Assembly: GCA_963781555.1 (NCBI GenBank)
Contig: CAWAGB010000006.1
Span: 496,001-560,000, forward strand
Direction of reading: 5' to 3'
Length of the DNA stretch: 64,000 nt
DNA from: JAICQM01 sp963781555
GTDB taxonomy: Bacteria > Chloroflexota > Limnocylindria > QHBO01
The translations under genes were made by a program, and so were the position numbers. Below are positions 25,139 to 34,171 of this stretch, in pieces. Each line of letters begins with the position of its first letter. The stretch's first letter is position 1. The notes below the pieces were generated by a model. The model worked only from the letters and a program-made list of their open reading frames with translations. It was not told the DNA's origin and ran no database searches.

Positions 25139-27550
25139 AGCTCGGCGACGGTCGCCCCGTCGCCACCCTCCTCCTTGCGCCCGGTCCGCACCCCGCGAAC
25201 GCGCGGATGCTCGGCCAGCCGATCGCGGATGGTCCGACGCAACGCCCCGGTACCCGCACCGTGGATGATCCGGACCTCGTCGAGCCCCGCCAGCAGCACG
25301 TCGTCCAGGTACGTCTCGAGCCGTTCCAACGCCGCCTCGACCCGCTCCCCGCGCAGGTCGAGCTGCGGTGACACGCGAGCGGCGGCTCGGCGGCGCATCT
25401 CGTCTGCCTCCACGTCGCGCGGGGCGGGGCCGCTGATCGGCTCGTCGACGATGTCGACGTCATCCGCCGGAACGACGACCCGCATGCCTTCCGTCTCGAG
25501 GGTCACCCGGCCGGTGCGACCGCTCACCTCGGCGATGCGTCCCTGCGTGCCGAGCGTGCGGCTGCGGCCCCAGAGCCCGACCCGGGGCTGGGGCGCGCGT
25601 CTCGTCCGGCCCGGCGTCCGTGGCGGGCGCGTCGCTCGTCTCGAGGCGCGCCGCCTCCGTGCGACGCGCGAGCTCGTCGAGCGCGGCGGTTGCCGGCGCC
25701 TGTCGCGCCCGGGCGCCGGCGAGGTTCCGCTGACGCGTCACCTCGCGGCGCACCTCGGCCACTTCTCGCTCGGCGCGGGCAAGCATGTCGTCCGCGCTCC
25801 GTCGCGCGTCGGCAAGCATCTCGGCTGCCTCGCGTCGCGCGCGCGAGACCCCGGTCCGCGCCCGCTCGCGCTCCGCCGCAGCACTCTCCTCGGCGGCGCG
25901 GGCACGCTCGAGTGCCTCGTTGCGTTGCGTCTCGGCTTCTTCGATGCGGGCGAGGGTGGCCTCCATGCTCGCCACCTCGGCGGAGATGCGCGAGCGCGCG
26001 TCGTCGAGGATCGGTGCCGGCAGGCCGAGCCGTTTCGCGATGGCGAACGCCTGGCTCTTCCCCGGAAGCCCGATCGTCAATCGGTACGTCGGTCGCAGCG
26101 TGCGGACGTCGAATTCGACCGCGGCGTTGGTGACGCCCGGGTGCGTCTCGGCGAAGGTCTTGAGCTCCGCGTAGTGGGTCGTGGCGACCACCCACGCACC
26201 CTGCGCAAGGAGATGGGCCACCACCGCCATCGCCAGCGCCGAGCCCTCGGCGGGATCCGTGCCCGCGCCGACCTCGTCAAGGAGGACCAGGCTTCCCGCA
26301 TCGGCCTCCCCGACGAAGCGGACGATGTTGCGCAGGTGGCTGGAGAAGGTGGACAGGGACTGGGCGATGCTCTGCTCGTCCCCGATGTCGGCCATGACGC
26401 GCTGGTACACCGGCAGGCGCGCTCCAGCAGCGGCGGGCACCCGGAGGCCGGACTGGTGCATGAGCGCGAGAAGGCCGAGCGTCTTGAGGCTGACCGTCTT
26501 GCCGCCGGTGTTCGGGCCGGTGACGACGATGGCGCGGTGGCCGAACCGGTCGCCGAGGCGCAGGTCAATGGGCACCGCCGCCTCCCCGAGCAGCGGATGA
26601 CGCGCGGACAGCAGCTCCGCCGCGTCGGTCGCGATGTCCGGCCGCACCCCGTCCAGCTGCCGCGACAGGCGCGCGCGGGCCATCCATAGGTCGGCGCGTG
26701 CCAACGCATCGAGTGCGTCGCGGATCTCCGCGCCCTGCGCCTCGACGGCACGTGACAGCTCGTCGAGGATCCGCTCTTCTTCGCGCTCCTGGTCGAGCAG
26801 CGCCTGGGTCCACGTGTTGTTGAGCTCCACCACGCTGAGCGGCTCGATGAACAGCGTCGCCCCGGACGCGCTCTGGTCGTGGACGATGCCCTTGACCCGG
26901 CCCTTTGCCTCAGCCCGGATGGGGATCACGTACCGATTCGCACGCACGGTGACGATCGGCTCGCCCACGATGCCGGCCATGTCCGAGGAGCGCAGCATCG
27001 CGTTGAGGCGCTCGCGGACGCGATCCTGGGACGTGCGCAGACGCCGCCGGATCGCAGCCAGCTCGGCCGATGCGGTGTCGAGCACCGCGCCGCCGTCGTC
27101 GACGCTGCGTTCGATCCGCTCGCGCAGGGCGGGGATGTCGAGCAGCGCCTCGGCCAGCTCCGCGAGGTGGCGGCCGCGCCAGCCGGCGAGGCGGTCGCGG
27201 AGGGCGCCGGCGGCGCGCAGCGTCTCGGCCACGTCGAGCAGCTCACCGGTCGTCATGCGTCCGCCGCGACGTGCCCGCTCCAGCGGGCCACGGATGTCGC
27301 GCGCGCCGCCCACCCCGGCCTGCGCCTGCTCGTCGATAAGGCGCGCCGCCTCGTCGGTCTGCTCCTGGAGCAGGGCCACGAGGGCCGCATCGGCCATCGG
27401 CAGCGTCTCGTTCGCCAGCTCACGCGATGGCGGGAACGCCGTCATCCCGGCGAGCAGATCAACGATCGCGTCGAACTCGAGCGCGCGCCGCGAGGCCGCA
27501 TCCGCGGCGACGCCGGGCTCGATCTCAGCGGGAGACGTGGGGATCGCCAT
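25135..27550 (-). CDS. mutS2: MutS2 endonuclease/ATPase (frameshifted before the Smr domain)
   Basis: The N-terminal piece (27550 down to about 25590) has the MutS2 core with Walker A VTGPNTGGKTVSLKTLGLL, LVLLDEVGAGTDPAEGSALA and a long coiled coil (EEAETQRNEALERARAAEE). The C-terminal Smr nuclease domain (LDLRGERVEAALERLETYLD, VRIIHGAGTGALR) is in another frame. Removing one G/C from the four-base run at 25590-25593 rejoins them (PRVGLWGRSRTLGTQGRIAE). MutS2 suppresses recombination or rescues collided ribosomes in other bacteria. ATG 27550 overlaps the mpg stop by 26 bp. The frameshift is probably a sequencing insertion. Confidence 0.85.
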
Positions 27551-28139
27551 CGGTCCACAGGCGGTACGGTCGGGCAGCCCACTCGCCGGCATAGTCGACG
27601 CCGATGCGCGGCCCGCGACGCACCGCGGCACTGGTTCGTCCCAGCTCGATCCGAACCGCCGACGCGAGCAGATCCAGGCCATCGTGGGAGCGGTCGAGAC
27701 CAAAGGCGCGTCCCAGGTTGCCGGGTCCCGCGGCAAGGCGTCGGTCAGCCACGACCCCGCGACGGTGTCGTGCCAGGTCGAGACCCTCGTCGATCGCCGC
27801 CGCGCGGAGCAGCACTGCCTCCGGCTTGCCGCCGGGGCCGCACACGACGTTGGCGCAGTGGTGCAGGCCGTACACGAGGTAGACGTACAGGTGGCCTGGC
27901 TCGCCGAACATGACGCGGTTGCGTGCGGTCATGCCGCGCGACGAGTGGGCAGCCAGGTCCTCCGGACCGGCGTACGCCTCCACCTCCACGATGGTGCCCG
28001 CCACGCGTCCATCGGGCGCGTCATGGACGAGGCGCGCGCCAAGCAGGTCGCGGGCGACCTCCAGCGCCGGCCGGTCAAACCACGCACGGTCAGGGAGCGG
28101 TGACGCTGGCGACGCCTCCGCGACGTCGGCCGCGATCAC
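27525..28139 (-). CDS. mpg: 3-methyladenine DNA glycosylase (AAG/MPG family)
   Basis: The 204 residues have ALEVARDLLGARLVHD, then GTIVEVEAYAGPEDLAAHSS (catalytic Glu and the YxG segment), RNRVMFGEPGHLYVYLVYG and LAAGPGNLGRAFG. These define the AAG-type base-excision glycosylase that removes alkylated purines and hypoxanthine. It overlaps cvpA by 4 bp upstream and mutS2 by 26 bp downstream, giving a small DNA-maintenance operon. Confidence 0.92.
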   Translation of the reverse strand: MIAADVAEASPASPLPDRAWFDRPALEVARDLLGARLVHDAPDGRVAGTIVEVEAYAGPEDLAAHSSRGMTARNRVMFGEPGHLYVYLVYGLHHCANVVCGPGGKPEAVLLRAAAIDEGLDLARHRRGVVADRRLAAGPGNLGRAFGLDRSHDGLDLLASAVRIELGRTSAAVRRGPRIGVDYAGEWAARPYRLWTDGDPHVSR

Positions 28140-28714
28140 GGCCAGTGCAGGAAGCTGGCGATGTCACCCGGGATGAGCGGCCGGACGATGAATCCGACCG
28201 TCGGGATGATGGTCGAGCGGAAGAAGTCGACCAGCAGCGACGCGTTCATGGCGTCGTAGTAGCCGCGCAGCCAGCCCACCTGGCTGGCGATGAGGCCCTC
28301 GCCGGCCACGGACCCGCGGAAGAGGGAGTCGAAGACGATGAGGTGCAGCATGATGAACGTCGCCGCGAAGAGCACGCCGAGCACCGCGCCCGCGATCTCG
28401 TCCAGCTGCTTCACGATCGGCAGGCGCGTGGTCTTGTAGAAGGCGCGCACGATGAACCAGCCGGCAACCGTCAGGCCGATGAACAGCACGATGAAGATGT
28501 AGAACTCCCGCAGCTCGGGGGTGAACGCCTTCCAGAACGAGAGCACATCGGTCATCGGCCCCTTGAGCTGGGCAGCGATGACGAACGCGACGACGACCGC
28601 CACCAGGCTGAGCACGTAGCGGATGGCGCCCTGGGTGAAGCCGGCGAAGGCCCCGCCCGCCAGCGCCAGGATGATCAGCAGATCAATGAAGTTCAGTTCG
28701 GAGAGGACGTCCAC
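28136..28714 (-). CDS. cvpA: CvpA-family membrane protein
   Basis: The 192 residues start at GTG 28714 (VDVLSELNFIDLLIILALAG) with SD AGGAG 6 nt before it. The first helix followed by GFTQGAIRYVLSLVAVVVAF is typical of CvpA/colicin V production proteins, which have four TM helices. The C-terminal segment (VDFFRSTIIPTVGFIVRPL) is polar-hydrophobic. Its role in other bacteria concerns envelope integrity. It is the first gene of cvpA-mpg-mutS2, about 100 bp after pheT. Confidence 0.8.
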   Translation of the reverse strand: MDVLSELNFIDLLIILALAGGAFAGFTQGAIRYVLSLVAVVVAFVIAAQLKGPMTDVLSFWKAFTPELREFYIFIVLFIGLTVAGWFIVRAFYKTTRLPIVKQLDEIAGAVLGVLFAATFIMLHLIVFDSLFRGSVAGEGLIASQVGWLRGYYDAMNASLLVDFFRSTIIPTVGFIVRPLIPGDIASFLHWP

Positions 28715-28813
28715 GGCAGGCTCCTGCGACGACGGCTGCGCTCCGGCCGCGGCGGCTCGGGCGCGCGGTAGCGTAGCAGGCGCCTCACGCCACGGACAAG
28801 GCACCGCCGCGCG

Positions 28814-31249
28814 TCAGCGGATCTCGGCCCCAAGGTGGTGACGCAGCGAGCCGGCGATCTTGTTCATCGCCTTCTCCACGCCCTTCTCGTCGCCCGCCGC
28901 GACCGGCTGGAAGCGGAGCGCCACCGCGTACGAGATCCGCCCCTCCCCGACCTGCGGGCCGCGGTAGGCATCGAAGGGTCGGACCTCGACGAGCATCGGT
29001 CCGGCGGCGGTGCGGATCATACGTAGCAGGTCACCGATGGGCGTTGCCGCGTCCAGCACCACGGCCAGGTCCCGGTCGACCGGCTGCGCGCCAGGCACGG
29101 TCCGCAGCTCCGTCTCGCGGGCGAGCGCAAGCAGACGTGGCAGGTTGATCGCCGCCATCACCGGACGCCCGGCGATGCCCCAGGCTGCGGCGACACGCGG
29201 ATGGACCTCGCCAACGCTTCCGTAGCTCGCACCCGCCGGGTCCAGCAGGCGCCCCGCACGGCCCGGATGGAGGTGCGGATGCAGCTCATCCGCCGTTTCC
29301 GCGCGATACGCGGGCAGCGGCGCTCCCAGCGCCTCGTGGAGGGCTTCGATGACCCCCTTCAGGTCCCCGACATCGGCATCGCGGACCGGCTCATCGATCC
29401 CCCGCGGCCCGATGGCTCCCAGCAGCCCGATGGCGACGTGCCACAGCTCGACACGCCCCGTTCCCGCCGTGTCCGCCCCGGGCAGCGACGTGGCGGTCGG
29501 CTGGTGGTGGTACGTCTTGCCGATCTCGAAGAGCCATGGGTCGAGGCGCCGCTGGCGAACGTTCTCTGCCATCGCCGCGAGCAGCGTGGGGTAGAGCACC
29601 GGCCGCAGCAGGGTGTGCATCTCGCTGACGGGGTTGGCGACGCGGACGACGGCCGCGTCATCCGGTTCGTACCCGCTGCGCGCGAGGTCGTCCCGGCTGA
29701 CGAGCGCGTGCGAGACGATCTCGTCGAGGCCGAGGCCGGCCAGCACCCGGCGCACGCCGTGACGCGCCTCGCTCGGATCACGGCGGAACGACGGGAGGGC
29801 CGGCGCCGGCACCGGTCCGGGAAGCTCGCCGTAGCCATGGGAGCGGGCGACCTCCTCGGCAATGTCCTCCGGAGCCACTGCATCCAGCCGGTGGAGCGGC
29901 ACCGTGACGTCGAGCACTCCGTCCCCCGCCGGCACGGTCTCGAAGCCCAGCGGCGCCAGCAGGCTCGCCACGCGCTCGGCGTCAAGCGGGATGCCCAGCA
30001 GGCGCTCCATGCGCCCGATGTGGACGCGTACCACGCGCGGTGCCTTGGGCGACGGGTCGTTGTCGACGATCCCGTGACCGACGCGGGCCCCGGTGATCTG
30101 CTGCAGCAGGTGGGCGGCCCGGTCGGCGGCGAGCCGCGGCAGGTCGCCGCCGATCCCCTTCTCGTGTCGCATGCTCGCCTCGGAGCGCAGCCCGAGACGG
30201 CGGGCGGTGTTGCGGACAGTCGGGCCGTCGAAGACGGCCGATTCGAGGATCACGGCCGTCGTCCCTTCCCCCACCTCCGTCGACGAGCCTCCCATGATGC
30301 CGGCCAGCCCGATCGCTCGGTCACCGTCCCCGATCACCAGCATCCGCTCGTCGAGGCGCCGCGCCACGTGGTCGATCGTCTCCAGCGCCTCGCCCTCCCG
30401 GCCGCGGCGGACCACGATCACCCCGCCGGGGATGGCGGCCGCGTCGTACGCGTGCTGCGGCTGTCCGAGCTCGTGCATCACGTAGTTGGTGACGTCGACC
30501 ACCGCGCTGATGGGCCGCATGCCCGCGGCCACCAGGCGGCGCTGCATCCAGTCCGGCGAGGGGCCGTTGCGGACGCCGTCGAACCAGCGCGCCGTGAAGC
30601 GCGGGCAGAGCTCCGGCTCATCGATACGCACGGACACGTGTGCCGCGGTCGCCTCGTCCGACTCCTCGACCGACGCGTCGGGCCAGCGCACCGTGCCGCC
30701 GGTGAAGGCGGCGATCTCGCGAGCCAGGCCGATCATGGACAGTGCGTCACCGCGGTTGGGCTTGACATCGACGTCGAGCGCCACCTCCCCGAATTGCTGC
30801 CGCAGGTCGCCGCCGAGGGGCAGCTCATCGGCGGTCCCCAGGATGTGGATCCCGTCCGCGTCGCTGCCGAGGCCAAGCTCGGCGGCGCTGCACAGCATCC
30901 CGTCGCTGACCACGCCCCGGATCTTGCTGCGCTCGATGCGCCGCTCGCCGGGGAGCACCGCCCCGACGCGCGCCACCGGCACGAGCTGCCCGACAGACAG
31001 GTTCTGCGCGCCGCAGACGATCCGGAGCGGCTCGCCCGAGCCGACATCGACGGTGGTCAGCCACAACGTGTCCGCGTTGGGGTGCCGCTCGACCTCGAGG
31101 AGGCGCCCCACGATGACATTGGTCCAGTCCGCACCGCTGATCTCGATGCTCGAGACCTCCATGCCGCGCAGTGTCAGCTGCTCGGCGAGCGCCTCGGGCG
31201 ACATCGGCACGTCGATGTAGTCGCGGAGCCAGGAGAGCGGGACGCGCAT
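28814..31249 (-). CDS. pheT: Phenylalanyl-tRNA synthetase beta subunit
   Basis: The 811 residues are full length for the bacterial long form. They start MRVPLSWLRDYIDVPMSPEA and contain the EMAP-like tRNA-binding domain (IVGRLLEVERHPNADTLWLT), B3/B4 editing domain, B5 domain, core and C-terminal FDX-ACB domain (VEVRPFDAYRGPQVGEGRIS). It begins 4 bp after pheS and forms the alpha2-beta2 enzyme with it. Confidence 0.96.
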   Translation of the reverse strand: MRVPLSWLRDYIDVPMSPEALAEQLTLRGMEVSSIEISGADWTNVIVGRLLEVERHPNADTLWLTTVDVGSGEPLRIVCGAQNLSVGQLVPVARVGAVLPGERRIERSKIRGVVSDGMLCSAAELGLGSDADGIHILGTADELPLGGDLRQQFGEVALDVDVKPNRGDALSMIGLAREIAAFTGGTVRWPDASVEESDEATAAHVSVRIDEPELCPRFTARWFDGVRNGPSPDWMQRRLVAAGMRPISAVVDVTNYVMHELGQPQHAYDAAAIPGGVIVVRRGREGEALETIDHVARRLDERMLVIGDGDRAIGLAGIMGGSSTEVGEGTTAVILESAVFDGPTVRNTARRLGLRSEASMRHEKGIGGDLPRLAADRAAHLLQQITGARVGHGIVDNDPSPKAPRVVRVHIGRMERLLGIPLDAERVASLLAPLGFETVPAGDGVLDVTVPLHRLDAVAPEDIAEEVARSHGYGELPGPVPAPALPSFRRDPSEARHGVRRVLAGLGLDEIVSHALVSRDDLARSGYEPDDAAVVRVANPVSEMHTLLRPVLYPTLLAAMAENVRQRRLDPWLFEIGKTYHHQPTATSLPGADTAGTGRVELWHVAIGLLGAIGPRGIDEPVRDADVGDLKGVIEALHEALGAPLPAYRAETADELHPHLHPGRAGRLLDPAGASYGSVGEVHPRVAAAWGIAGRPVMAAINLPRLLALARETELRTVPGAQPVDRDLAVVLDAATPIGDLLRMIRTAAGPMLVEVRPFDAYRGPQVGEGRISYAVALRFQPVAAGDEKGVEKAMNKIAGSLRHHLGAEIR

Positions 31250-31253
31250 CGAC

Positions 31254-32333
31254 CTAGCGCCCTCCGTTGAACTGGTCGAGGAAGCGCAGGTCGCCTCCCA
31301 TCAGGAGCCGGAGGTCCGGGATCTCGTGGCGCAGCATGGTGATGCGATCGAGGCCCATCCCGAATGCGTAGCCCTGGTATCGCTCCGGGTCCAGCCCGCC
31401 GGCACGCAGGACGCTCGGATGCACCATGCCCGCGCCCAGGATGGTCATCCAGCCCGAGCGCCCGCAGGCCGGGCAGCCGGACCCACCGCACACCAGGCAA
31501 CCGATGTCGAACGCCACCGACGGCTCGGTGAACGGGTAGTAGCCCGGCCGGAAGCGGGTCCGCGTCTCGCGCCCATAGAGCGCCCGTGCGAACTCCTCCA
31601 GCGTGCCCTTCAGGTCGGCGAGCGACGTGGCCTCGTCGACCACCAGCCCCTCGATCTGGAAGAACTCGAAGTTGTGGCTGGCGTCCACCGCCTCGTGGCG
31701 GAAGCAGCGCCCGGGCATGATCACCCGGATCGGCGGCGTCAGGGCTCGCATGGCGCGGACCTGCACCGGGCTGGTATGGGTGCGCAGGATGGTGCCGTCC
31801 AGCGCCGGGACCGGCGGGTCGCTGCCCGGCTCGGCGACGTACAGCGTGTCCCACAGGTCGCGCGACGGATGGTCTGGCGGAATGTTGAGCGCCTCGAAGT
31901 TCATCTCCTCGGTCTCGATCTCGGGCCCCTCGAAGACCTCGAACCCGAAGGCGTGGAAGATCTCCCGGAAATCGCGCTCGACTGTCATGAGGGGGTGCAG
32001 GTGACCGATTCGCCTCGGGCGCCCTGGCGCGGTCATGTCGATGCGCTCGCTCTCCAGCGCCGCGTCGGACTCGTCGCCGCCGAGCGCGGCGAGGCGTGCC
32101 GCGATGCCGCGTTCGACTTCCTCGCGCACGGCGTTGGCGAGCCTCCCCGCCGCCGGCCGCTCCTCCGACGGCACGCTGCCGAGCTGACGCAGCAGGCCGG
32201 TCAGACGGCCCGATCGCCCCAGCAGCTCGGCGCGCAGCACGTCCACCGCCGCCACGCTCTCGGCCCCGGCGAGGGAGGCGCTGGCGTCGCGTCGAAGCTG
32301 CTCGAGCTGGGAGGTCAGGTGGTGGTCGGTCAT
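31254..32333 (-). CDS. pheS: Phenylalanyl-tRNA synthetase alpha subunit
   Basis: This 359-residue class II catalytic subunit has an N-terminal coiled coil (LEQLRRDASASLAGAES), HLHPLMTVERDFREIFHAFG, motif 2 with PGRCFRHEAVDASHNFEFFQ and motif 3 with GMGLDRITMLRHEIPDLR. A CxxC pair (CLVCGGSGCPACGRSG) is inserted before motif 3, as in several bacteria. It is the first gene of pheST, downstream of the rplT terminator. Confidence 0.96.
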   Translation of the reverse strand: MTDHHLTSQLEQLRRDASASLAGAESVAAVDVLRAELLGRSGRLTGLLRQLGSVPSEERPAAGRLANAVREEVERGIAARLAALGGDESDAALESERIDMTAPGRPRRIGHLHPLMTVERDFREIFHAFGFEVFEGPEIETEEMNFEALNIPPDHPSRDLWDTLYVAEPGSDPPVPALDGTILRTHTSPVQVRAMRALTPPIRVIMPGRCFRHEAVDASHNFEFFQIEGLVVDEATSLADLKGTLEEFARALYGRETRTRFRPGYYPFTEPSVAFDIGCLVCGGSGCPACGRSGWMTILGAGMVHPSVLRAGGLDPERYQGYAFGMGLDRITMLRHEIPDLRLLMGGDLRFLDQFNGGR

Positions 32334-32364
32334 CGGTCCGTGCGCATCATCGGTCCAAAGCGAA

Positions 32365-32395
32365 CGGCCCCGCTCCGCGAAACGGAGCAGGGCCG
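32365..32395 (-). terminator. Terminator of the infC-rpmI-rplT operon
   Basis: On the minus strand a 13-bp stem (one G-U pair) with a TTTCG-type loop is followed by TTCGCTTT. A second smaller hairpin, CCGGCGT/ACGCCGG at 32401-32420, lies directly after the rplT stop. Confidence 0.7.
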
Positions 32396-32420
32396 TGGTG
32401 CCGGCGTGGCGAGACGCCGG

Positions 32421-32781
32421 CTAGCTGGTAAAGGTGCCCTTGGCCTGGTTGACCAGGGCCTCGAACGCGGCGGGCTCCCGAATCGCGAGGTCCGCGAGCA
32501 TCTTGCGATCCACCTCGACGCCCGCCGACTTCGAGCCCGGCGATGAAGCGCCCGTACGGAACGCCATGCTGGCGGGTGGCGGCGTTGATGCGCTGGATCC
32601 AGAGACGCCGCATGTCGCGCTTCCGGTCGCGCCGGTCGCGATACGCGTACACGAGAGCGTGGAACAGGGCCTCGCGAGCCGGGCGAATGAGCGTGGAGCG
32701 GGTGCCCCGACGTCCCTCGGCCTGCTTGAGGAGCCGCTTGTGGCGCTTGTGGGCGGCGACGCCGCGCTTGACGCGTGCCAT
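32421..32781 (-). CDS. rplT: Ribosomal protein L20 (with an apparent 1-base insertion)
   Basis: MARVKRGVAAHKRHKRLLKQ is the invariant L20 N-terminus, and VPYGRFIAGL follows in frame. After that the L20 C-terminus (GVEVDRKMLADLAIREPAAF, then LVNQAKGTFTS and TAG at 32421) is in another frame. Deleting the C at 32532 restores a normal protein of about 119 residues. L20 is essential for 50S assembly, so the insertion is almost certainly a sequence error. It starts 3 bp after rpmI. Confidence 0.9.
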
Positions 32782-32784
32782 CGG

Positions 32785-32985
32785 TTACTTCGCGTACGGC
32801 ATGAGGCGCTTCAGCTGCGCCTCGTGCGTCTTGCTGACACCGGCCACGCCCGCATAGCGACGCGTGCGGCGGCTCGACTTGATCTCCAGGTGATGGCCGC
32901 GCCACGCCTTCGGACGGACCCACTTGCCGGATCCCGTCTTCCGATAGCGCTTGGCCGTCCCCTTGTGGGTCTTGATCTTCGGCAC
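32785..32985 (-). CDS. rpmI: Ribosomal protein L35
   Basis: The 66 residues (MPKIKTHKGTAKRYRKTGSG ... RLMPYAK) are complete and typical. It is the middle gene of infC-rpmI-rplT, with spacings of 6 and 3 bp. Confidence 0.97.
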   Translation of the reverse strand: MPKIKTHKGTAKRYRKTGSGKWVRPKAWRGHHLEIKSSRRTRRYAGVAGVSKTHEAQLKRLMPYAK

Positions 32986-32991
32986 TTGTCC

Positions 32992-33684
32992 CTATCCCTG
33001 CTCTGCCGGCGCGGCTGTCGCTTCGGGCGCCGGCTCGGGTGGCGTGACCACCGGTGCCTGTCCCTTGGCGACGAGCGCCTCGCCGATCGTGTTGTCGCCG
33101 GGACCGGCCTCCGGACCCGCCGCGGCGTCGGTCCCTGTGGCACCGTCGCCGGAATCAGTCTTCTTCTCCGCCCGCTTGTCGACGGGCGCCATGACGATGT
33201 ACATGTTGCGGCCCTCCATCAGCGGCTGGCGCTCGATGGTGCCGTGCTCGGCGAGCATCTCGCCCGCCCTGACGAGCAGGTCCCGCCCCAGCTGCGGATG
33301 GGTCATCTCCCGGCCGCGGAACTGGACGTTGACCTTGACCCGGTCCCCCTCATCAAGGAACTCGGCGGCCCGTCGTGTCTTGGTGCGGAGGTCGTTGACG
33401 TCGATCTTGACCCGCAGGCGGATCTCCTTGAACGTCTGTGACTTCTGCTTCTTCTTCTGCTCGCGCTCGCGCTTCTGCAGTTCGTACTTGTACTGCCCGT
33501 AGTCGAGGATGCGGCAGACCGGCGGTACGGCGGTGGGCGCCACCTCCACGAGGTCGAGCCCCTTCTCCTGGGCGAGAGCAAGGGCGTCAGCCGTCTGCAT
33601 CACACCGAGCTGCTCACCCTGGTCGTCGATCACCCGTACCTCTCGGATACGGATCATCTCGTTGAGCCGGAGATCCCGTGCTAT
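32992..33684 (-). CDS. infC: Translation initiation factor IF-3, likely with an AUA start codon
   Basis: IF-3 keeps the subunits apart and checks the initiator tRNA and start codon. The body (REVRVIDDQGEQLGVMQT, LDLVEVAPTAVPPVCRILDY, KEIRLRVKIDVNDL, FRGREMTHPQLG) is unmistakable. The first canonical start, ATG 33657, would cut the conserved N-terminal RLNEMIRIREVR. Reading upstream adds ARDLRLNE back to an ATA at 33682-33684, with AAGGAG 10 nt before it and no ATG/GTG/TTG between. IF-3 genes are known to use AUU/AUC/AUA for self-control. An Ala/Pro-rich tail of about 50 residues extends the usual C-terminus. Confidence 0.88.
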   Translation of the reverse strand: MARDLRLNEMIRIREVRVIDDQGEQLGVMQTADALALAQEKGLDLVEVAPTAVPPVCRILDYGQYKYELQKREREQKKKQKSQTFKEIRLRVKIDVNDLRTKTRRAAEFLDEGDRVKVNVQFRGREMTHPQLGRDLLVRAGEMLAEHGTIERQPLMEGRNMYIVMAPVDKRAEKKTDSGDGATGTDAAAGPEAGPGDNTIGEALVAKGQAPVVTPPEPAPEATAAPAEQG

Positions 33685-33694
33685 TGCTCTACCA

Positions 33695-33700
33695 CTCCTT
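33695..33700 (-). promoter_or_regulatory. Ribosome binding site of infC that supports the AUA start
   Basis: On the minus strand AAGGAG lies 10 nt before the ATA at 33682-33684. No equivalent lies before ATG 33657. Confidence 0.6.
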
Positions 33701-33805
33701 CAACAAACGAGCCACCGGCCGCAACGGACGGGTGGCCCACTTACTACGTGCGAAACGCCGGAGGATGGTACCCGATGCGCCGTGCTCGGTCAACGCGCCG
33801 CACGC

Positions 33806-34171
33806 TCAGCGGGGCCAGTCGTAGAAGATCGCCACCTGGCGCCCGTCGGGGTCGGCGACGCGGAATGAGCGCGAGCCCTCCCATCGGTCGCCGGAAGGCG
33901 GTCCGACGAGCGCGAACCCGCGCCGGCCGAGCTCCTGGGCCCAGGCATCCACCTCGCCGGCGGTGTCGACCTTGAAGCCGATCTGGATACCGTCCCGGGT
34001 GGCGGTATCAGCCTGCCGCAGGCTCAGCTCGAAGCCGTTGAGCTCGAGGTCCGCTCCCCGCTCGTCGACCGCGATGGTCCGAAACCCGAAGGCCGCTGCG
34101 TAGAACTCGGCGCAGCCGGCCGGATTGGTCGACCGGAGCGCCAGCTGACCGATGGCGCGCATCTTCCTCAC
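33806..34171 (-). CDS. VOC/glyoxalase-fold protein
   Basis: The 121 residues read LRSTNPAGCAEFYAAAFGFR ... DGIQIGFKVDTAGEVDAWAQ ... SRSFRVADPDGRQVAIFYDW, a vicinal-oxygen-chelate fold typical of glyoxalase/bleomycin-resistance-like proteins. The substrate is unknown. Its GTG start overlaps the thrS stop by 4 bp (GTGA), so it is inserted into the thrS-infC cluster and likely co-translated. ATG 34162 is an alternative start. Confidence 0.75.
   Translation of the reverse strand: MRKMRAIGQLALRSTNPAGCAEFYAAAFGFRTIAVDERGADLELNGFELSLRQADTATRDGIQIGFKVDTAGEVDAWAQELGRRGFALVGPPSGDRWEGSRSFRVADPDGRQVAIFYDWPR

Noticed and set aside
25460..25590. Programmed frameshift making a short MutS2 without Smr
   Set aside because: There is no slippery heptamer or clear downstream stem, and four other genes have the same +1 defect, so error is simpler.
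29201..31270. 689-codon plus-strand frame
   Set aside because: It is the antisense shadow of pheT; translation is His/Arg/Gly-rich with no domain.
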